Assembly (NCBI RefSeq): GCF_020509005.1 | Contig: NC_063012.1 | Coordinates: 6,448,001-6,512,000 of the forward strand | DNA from: Fulvia fulva | Lineage: Eukaryota; Ascomycota; Dothideomycetes; Mycosphaerellales; Mycosphaerellaceae | Direction: 5' to 3' | DNA length: 64,000 nucleotides | Shown: positions 57,344 through 64,000 of the stretch, piece by piece | Position numbering within the stretch: position 1 is the first letter of the stretch | Layout: every line of letters begins with the position of its first letter | Notes under the pieces: generated by a model | The model's database searches: none | The model's input: only the letters and a program-made list of their open reading frames with translations | What the model was told of the DNA's origin: nothing | Program-made: the position numbers and the translations under genes

Positions 57344-57750
57344 GGTGTGTATGTTCCAAGGTGGTGGCTGAGATCCTGCTGAGGCTTCTGGTGTAGAATG
57401 GGAAAGTTCGTAGGTGTGGATACCAAGGCCTGCTTGGTAAAGTAAAGAAGGAGCGGTGTGAGGTCTCGGGGCTAGGACACAGGTCTGTCTCTCCTAGCAG
57501 AGCTTCAAATGACTTACTTGAAGTCCTTCTTGATAGTATCTCGATGCAGTTCTGCCTACAGAGTATCTTCAAGGTATTGGCTTTGAGTAAGCCGCACAGA
57601 GTCCTTGTCTGGGTTACCTATCACTTAGTATCGAACTAAGCTCCTTGATAGGATAGACGGGGTAGACTTCTGATTCCCAGATGTTTTCTGCTACGATAGC
57701 AAGGGATACAAGTAACCTGTACTGATATAGGTTGCTCTTATTCCTGCACA

Positions 57751-57767
57751 AACCCGGGCTCATAACC
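57751..57767 (-). other. Copia primer-binding site, tRNA-iMet half-tRNA type
   Basis: On the element strand GGTTATGAGCCCGGGTT directly follows the 5' LTR. Its complement contains GGGCTCATAACC, the anticodon stem-loop of initiator tRNA-Met with anticodon CAT. Priming from an internal cut tRNA is known for Drosophila copia and yeast Ty5; extension to this element is inference. Confidence 0.75.
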
Positions 57768-58002
57768 TGTTGAACAGGTACGGGTGGATGGCAGCGGAGT
57801 GGAGTAAGAGATCAATCTTCAACTGACTAATAGCACGAGCATGCAGCAATATATCAGGAACCAATATGTTGATTGTGTTGGATGTCTATCTAAGCTAAAG
57901 GGGAGAGAAGGTATCTCCCTACAAGCTGAGTCATCGTGGATGCCTCAGGCTGCCAGATCACTTCCTGATTGTTGACTCCCTTTGAGATGCTACATCTTAA
58001 CA
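57768..58002 (-). repeat. 5' LTR of copia element
   Basis: 235 bp, minus-strand reading TGTTAAGATGTAGC...GTTCAACA; same family as the RIP-mutated solo LTR at 22010-22244. Confidence 0.93.
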
Positions 58003-61000
58003 GGTATTATTATAGGCTCTATAGGCTCTACTCGAGTATCGAATATATACGGAGTAGATTCTATTAGAGGTAAGGCTCGAGGCGACTTATTCGTAACGGT
58101 GTCTTTCGGAATAACCCTAATCGTATTAAGCCCGAGCACCTTAGTAGCTAGTAGGGACTAGTTAGATAGAGCTACGAAGCCTATAGGCGTAGATAACTCC
58201 GGCCGGTTAAAGTAAAAGTCTATAATAGCGGCGGCTACGTGTTTAAGTATATCCTCTATAGGTTACTAGGTCTTACTATCCTCCTCGTTCTAATATCTAG
58301 CCTATTTCACCTTATACTATATATCTACCTTACGCTTATACCCCTTCTTTACCTTACCTACCCGCTTACGGGTATATATATTAAGGATCTTTTCTACCTC
58401 GTATATATACGTAGGTACTGCTACTATATCGGCTACTATATTAGCCTCGGTAGTATTAGGTTCGATAGTTATCGGTAGTAGCGGCGCTAGATACTACCCT
58501 TTATATAGTAGGAAATCGGGGTGGTCGGCTCGTTATAGTAGTAAGGTATAGAAGCAGTTATTAAGTCCTACTAGAGCGTCTAATAGTTTTAGTCGATAAG
58601 AGAGTCTAGCCGGTATAACTTCCGTAATCTAGTAAGGGCCGGTATATCTCCTATCTAGCTTCTTAGATAGTCGAGTCGTACGGATGTTCTTAGTACTAAG
58701 ATATACCTAATCACCTACATTATAGTCTAGAGGAATACTTTGGTAGCGGTTTGCTACTTCTACTTAGAGAGCTTATAACATTCGTATATTCTCTTAAAGG
58801 TACTTATAAAGCTCGTAAATTCGACGTATAAAGGTTTCTACTAATCGCGTATCTAGTCGCTAGAGAGTAGTTAGTCCTCCCTCCTTTCTAGTATTTAGGT
58901 CAACTCGCTCTATAAACTTAGGGTTATAGCCTAAGGTAGCGTAGAACGGCGACATACTAGTAGTCTTAGATAGGTAATTATTGATCGCGAACTAAGCAAG
59001 GTATAGCTATTCTACCTAGTTATCCTATACCTTATTAGTAAATATATAAACATACTGTTCTATCGCCTAGTTAGTACGTTCTGACTGTCTATTAGTTTCT
59101 AGGTAATACGAAGAACTTAGCTTACGATTTATACGGAGCATCTTATAGAGTTTCTTCTAGAAGGTAGTAACCTACTACTTACTACGGTCTAATATAATAG
59201 TATTAGGAGACCCGCGCCAATAGAATATATATTTAAGGAAAAGTCTTGCCGTATTCTATACTATTATCGGGCTAATAGGGATTAGCTCGACTTCCTTAGT
59301 AAGCCTATTAGTAACGGTTATAATGTTATTATAGACTATACCGTTAAGAGTACTATCTAGGAGTCCGATAACGAAGTCGACTATAATATGTTTCTAAGGC
59401 CGATCTAGAATAGGAAGTGGCTATAATAATCCTAGTGGCTAGGAGTGTAGAGATTTTGTTATACGGTAGGTACGGTAATTCGCGGTGTATCTACGTACGG
59501 ATCTCGCTAATCTAGGCTAGTAGAATTTACGTACTACGAGTCTATAAGTACGAGCTCGTCCTAGATAGCCTACTACTAGAGCGTTATAGTTTATCTTAAT
59601 TATCCTAGTCTATAAGGCTTAGTCATTTAGTACCTATAAGCTCTAGCCGTCGTATTGATTTCGAATATATAGTAGGTCGCCATCTACTTTATAGTATACT
59701 AGGTAAATCTTCGCTCTCTATAGTAGTGTAGGAGTGCGGTCTTTCTATAGGTCCTAAATCGCAGTCTTGAGCTCGTTATCGGTTACGTACGCCGTCGACA
59801 TTCGATACTCGAATTCGGCTTCCCGTTGACTTTTACGCGTCGCCGGTTGTTTAGTAGGCGTATCTCGTTCTATAGGCATAAACTCTTTAGCTTTAGGGTC
59901 TAGCTATACTAGTTCCTCTTCTTCCGGCGTATCTTCTACTATTGCCTATAGTAAGGCGATCTTAAGGAAGCGCTTAGGAGGCAGTAATGTCTAATGCTAA
60001 TACTAGTTCCGAGGGTCGTTTACCCCCTACGGAAGGTCCTAGCTACGTCTCGTTAGGCTGTCTAGCTTTGTACCTTGAAGTCCTAGACGGTATATTATCT
60101 TGAAGTTGAACTATAACAAGAACTTAGCCTAACGCGCTTGTCGCCGATTTAGCTACTTTGTCTTTATAAAGTATTCTAGGTTCTTATAGTCGGTATAAAT
60201 CTTAACTAGCTATAAGTCCTTATTATCTACTTCGTAGGCGAGCTCGAGTCACTATTTCTTAAAAGCCTTAATAATAGCTAACAGTTCCTTGTTATAGATT
60301 TTATAATTACACTCCTATAGACTTAACTTCTTCGAGTAGAAGGCTATAGGATAGAGTACACCCTTCTCGTTATACTACGAAAGCACGCCGGCGTTCACAA
60401 AATCTAAAGAATCTGTCTCTACTACCGTTTTCCTGCCTAGTATATAATGTACGAGCATGCCGGCTTTACTAAACGTAGCTTTCAAATTGTTAAAGGCTCG
60501 TTAGCAATCTAGTGACCATTAAATCCTTCTGTTTTTATAATTGCTTAGTCCGTCCGACTTAGTCAGGTTTATAAGAGGAGTAGCTATACGCGAAAATGCT
60601 TCGATAAACCGCCTATAGAAGTTAGTAAATCCAAGGAAGGCCTAGATATCCTTTAGGTTCTTAGGAGCTTCCTATGTCTAAATACATTCGAGTTTCTTAA
60701 GGTCTATCTCGATACCGTTAGGGGTTATAATTAGCCTAAGATACTTCACCTTCTATTAGTAGAATTCGCTTTTATCGATGTCTACTATAAGTCCTACATC
60801 GCGTAGCTTGGTAAGAACCTTCCGTACGTGTTTAATATGCCCCTCTAAGGTGTTACTAAAGATAAGTACGTTATCTAGGTAAGCCGATACAAAGTCGTCT
60901 AGGTGTTCTTATAAGACCTGATTAATGTATAATCAGAACGATACTAGTCCGTTATACAAGCCGAATAGTAATACTAGACACTCGTAGATACCGTATCGTG

Positions 61001-64000
61001 TCGTAAACGCCGTTAACTACTCGTACCCTTTAGCTATCCGTAACTTATTAAAGACTACTATAATGTCTAGCTTCGTAAAGTACTTCTTACTATATATACG
61101 GTTAAGCGTCCCTTATATTAAGGAAATCGGATACCGGTTCTTAATAGTAATCGCATTTAATCCTCTATAGTCGATATAAATACGTAGCCTACCTCTAGGC
61201 TTACGTACTACTAGTACTAGTATAGGAGACTAGCTCGTCTTTTGCCCTACTTTCCGTACCTTCCCTTTAGATATTTACTCGTCTAGCTATTTCTTAACTA
61301 CCTCGTTCTCCTTCTTAGCTAGGCCGTAGGGCTTGCGGTATAGTAGCTCTTATAGACTATTAGGCTTAATATGAATCTTATAATCTACGCCTAGTCGGTA
61401 AGGTAGGAGTCCTTTATAATCCTTAGCTAAGAAAGCGTCCGTAATATCGTAGTATATCGGCGGCAACTTCTCCTTCGGGTTGTAATTGAACTACTTGTTC
61501 AAGAATTAGTCTAGATTATTAGTAGCTATTACACTTAGCTTAAGCTCTCCGTCGTCGCTCTTACGCCTAGTAGGCATAATATAGAAGTACTTAGCCCTAG
61601 GCCGGTACGCGTACATTCCCTACGCGCGTTAAGAAACGCCCTAGTAGTCTACTTCTTTATCGTCTATGTCTTCTAGGTCATATAATAAGACGTTCAGCTC
61701 CGCCCCTCCTACTATAAAGCTCGCTACTTCTCTAGTAAAGGGCTCTAGTCCGTACCGTACTAGTGCCTACTTCTTCTTCTCGCGATAGTTTAGGGATTGT
61801 ACTGTTATCGATATCTTATTCTATAGATAGTAACTAAAGTAGTAATCCGATCTAAATGCCACCTCGCCTATCTCCTAGAAGATGTTTAGGTTATGCGCTA
61901 TAAGCTACGGTAGGCTAAAGACGATGTTATATTCGAGGTCGGTAACGTAGTATAATATTTACTCGTAATAATCGCCGATAACTACGTCTATAAGGGCCGC
62001 GTATATAATCTGCCGTGTAGTAGCCGTTCTATCTCCTAGTGTTAGTCGTCGGCTTTGCGTTAAAGGGATCAGGGGTATTGTATATTTGCGTATAAATTTC
62101 TAGTTAAGAAAGAGAGAGGTAGAAGTAGAATCTATAAGGCCTCGAGCCTTTCTATATTATATTATTACGGGTAACAATATATAAGGGTATATAGCTAGCT
62201 ATTATTTATCTAGTACGTATACCGATATCTTAAGCTCCTTACTATAGTCTATTACCGTCTCTTACATTCTGTGTCTCTTAATCTTATACTCTTTCTATCC
62301 TAGGAAGTTCGGGTGACCGCTATCTACTACGCTTAGGTAGCGGTCGTACTATTTCCCTACTACGGATCGGCGGCTAGGGAACTAAGGTTTACGTTCGGAT
62401 TCGGCGTAGTATTACGTAGACGCGGTAGGCAATAGTCGCTATTGTACCTATATATTAGGTATTTAGGGTTAGTCGATACGTAAGAACTTATACGGTAGCG
62501 GTAGTACTTACCCTACTTCTTAAGGTCTTCGCGCTACTTACGGTTAAGCGTAGGTAGGTTCTATAGATATATCGGAAGATCCTCCTTCTTCTTAGCATAG
62601 CGTACTATAGTAGGCGCTATACTAAGGTACCTACTATACTGGTAGCGGTACTAGTAACTACGTTACCGTTATTCTAGTTATTCTAGCCGCTATTACCGTT
62701 CGAGTTACTATTACTACGGGGGCGCTCCTTCTACGGATATAGTCGATCTATCTCGTAGAAGCTCTCGTCTAGTACGGTATACTCCTTAATAACGTCTTAT
62801 ATACTATCTAGGCGGCGGTCGACTTCGTAGTCGCCGAAGGTCTTAATAAAGTACTTACGGTTTAGTCGGTTACGGAATAGTATAAGCTCGGTCTTATCGG
62901 TCTATAATATCTAGGCGCGTAACTTCGAGTAGCGGGTATAGAAGGCTATAAAGGTTTCGCCTTGCTCTTACTTATAGGTAGTAATATTAACTATAGCCTT
63001 AGTTCCTTTATTACGTATACTATATTAGCATATTATCTAATCTAATAACTCTTCTCTAGTCTTAAACTCGTTAAAGGACTACTATCTAGGCATAGGGATC
63101 CTCGGCTTAATACTTCGCTAAGGATCACCTTCCGTCTACCTATATACGAAGCATAGACTATCTGCCTTAGTACGGAAGGTTACTATAGTTAGCTTTAGGA
63201 GAACACTACTATACTAGCTATCGAAATTAGGGTCGTTATCGTTCTTAAAGTACTTAGGGTTAGGTATACCCTTACCGATCTCTATACCGCGAGTAAGGGT
63301 ATAGTTAATAGTAAAGAGACGTTCTAGAAGGTCAACTAGTAGTGTCTAGGTACGGGTATTACGTATTCTTAAGTCACGACTATTATTAGGTCCTAGTCGC
63401 GGACGGTCGTTATTACGTCCTCGGCTATTATCACTACGGTCATCGTCGTCTCTATCGTTATAACTACTACCGCTACTGCCACCTCTACTAGTACCTTCGC
63501 GATACTTACGTAATAGCTACTCGAGTAAGGTCTCGCGTAGGCGGGAACGAGAGGGTCGGCGGCCTAAGCGGCCCCTACCTCCGTTCTATATAGTGTCTCC
63601 TACCTTAAGCCGAGCCTTTAGGTCATCGACTTCTTGTTATAGGGCCTAGTTCTTCACCCTAGCATCTTGTGCCTTCTTCTTCTCCTTCTCGTAGATCTCG
63701 CTAAACTGCTTATATAGGTTGTTAGCTTCCTTATATTTCTTCTCTAGCTCTTATAACTTAGCTAGGTCGTAATCCTTCTTACTCTTAAGATCTGCTACCA
63801 TTTTCTGTGTGACAAGCTCTTCACTTCGTAGCAGCTTATAGATGCGGTCGTATTCGGTGTATAGCGTAGTATACTAGGTGTTCTAGAGGTCGTTAGCTCG
63901 CTCTATTATATCGAGTTATCTGCCCTTAGTAATCGCCGTATTGACTACTTATAGCACGAAGTCGTAGGTAGTCTTCGGGTGTTAGGATATAAGGGTCGTA

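Larger units (their letters stand above)
52388..58002 (-). mobile_element. Intact Ty1/copia retrotransposon (5.6 kb)
   Basis: 5615-bp element with 235-bp LTRs (52388-52622, 57768-58002), TG...CA ends and GGTAT target duplications (52383-52387, 58003-58007). One long uninterrupted gag-pol frame lies between them. Primer-binding site is directly next to the 5' LTR (57751-57767) and a purine tract GAGTGGGAG next to the 3' LTR. The LTRs differ at two positions by eye, both RIP-type. It interrupts gypsy C and looks recently inserted and potentially mobile. Confidence 0.95.
51947..63999 (-). mobile_element. Gypsy C: RIP-mutated Ty3/gypsy element, split by copia, runs off window
   Basis: Pieces 51947-52387 and 58003-63999, minus strand, 3' end on the left. 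A purine tract (minus strand GGAGGGGGGG, about 52125-52135) precedes a likely 3' LTR at about 51950-52124. Integrase C-terminus is near 58570-58740 (NVGD-VYLSTKNIRT then RLSKKLDRRYTGPY), RT near 60780-61300 ([33 protein letters not shown]), and Gag towards 62300-63800. Frames are closed by many TAG/TAA codons. The 5' end and LTR lie beyond the window. Confidence 0.82.

Noticed and set aside
15178..64000. Giant mobile element (Starship-like) or gene cluster hidden in the repeat block
   Set aside because: No tyrosine recombinase (DUF3435), cargo genes or other host gene could be recognised; the block is explained by nested retroelements and Fot1 copies.
1..64000. tRNA or rRNA genes
   Set aside because: None recognised by eye; the only tRNA-like match is the short primer-binding site at 57751-57767.

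Overview
The window is nuclear DNA of a filamentous ascomycete (Pezizomycotina; Dothideomycetes is my guess from protein style, not proven). The evidence is short GT-AG introns of about 35-130 bp with fungal branch points, fungal versions of housekeeping genes, and a transposon block carrying repeat-induced point mutation (RIP): C->T in CpA, read as G->A in TpG on the other strand, while CpG stays common. It falls into two compartments that meet sharply at about 15.2 kb.

1-15,177 is a gene-dense arm: RAD51 recombinase (131-1289,+); a small CsbD/Hmp1-like protein (1640-1981,+); a JmjC/cupin_8 protein (2476-3597,-) divergent from an LYR-type protein (3669-4093,+); phospholipid N-methyltransferase OPI3 (4473-5137,-); an Mtr-type amino-acid transporter (5390-7171,-); a possible decayed MAPEG-like relic (about 8162); V-ATPase subunit B VMA2 (8606-10400,-); and a TauD-type 2-oxoglutarate dioxygenase (10956-12172,-) divergent from a DAL5-like permease (13115-15177,+). 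The permease is broken by one 11-bp tandem duplication.

15,178-64,000 is a nest of transposable elements with no recognisable host gene. The old layer is heavily RIP-mutated. It holds two Fot1/pogo DNA transposons, three Tad-like LINE copies plus a fragment, three Ty3/gypsy elements called A, B and C here, and a solo copia LTR. Three young elements are inserted in it with clean 5-bp target duplications and almost no RIP: a gag-only LTR element (25449-27856,-), a Ty3/gypsy chromovirus with apparently identical 520-bp LTRs (28426-34716,+), and an intact Ty1/copia element (52388-58002,-).

The order of nesting can be read. A LINE sits in Fot1-A. The gag-only element and the chromovirus split a minus-strand LINE. 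Gypsy B and Fot1-B sit in gypsy A. The copia element sits in gypsy C. The most unusual item is an antisense gene in the gag-only element, encoding a protein with a perfect Gal4-type Zn2Cys6 cysteine spacing followed by a coiled coil. The same copia family occurs both as a RIP-destroyed solo LTR and as an intact copy, which gives an internal before/after view of RIP.
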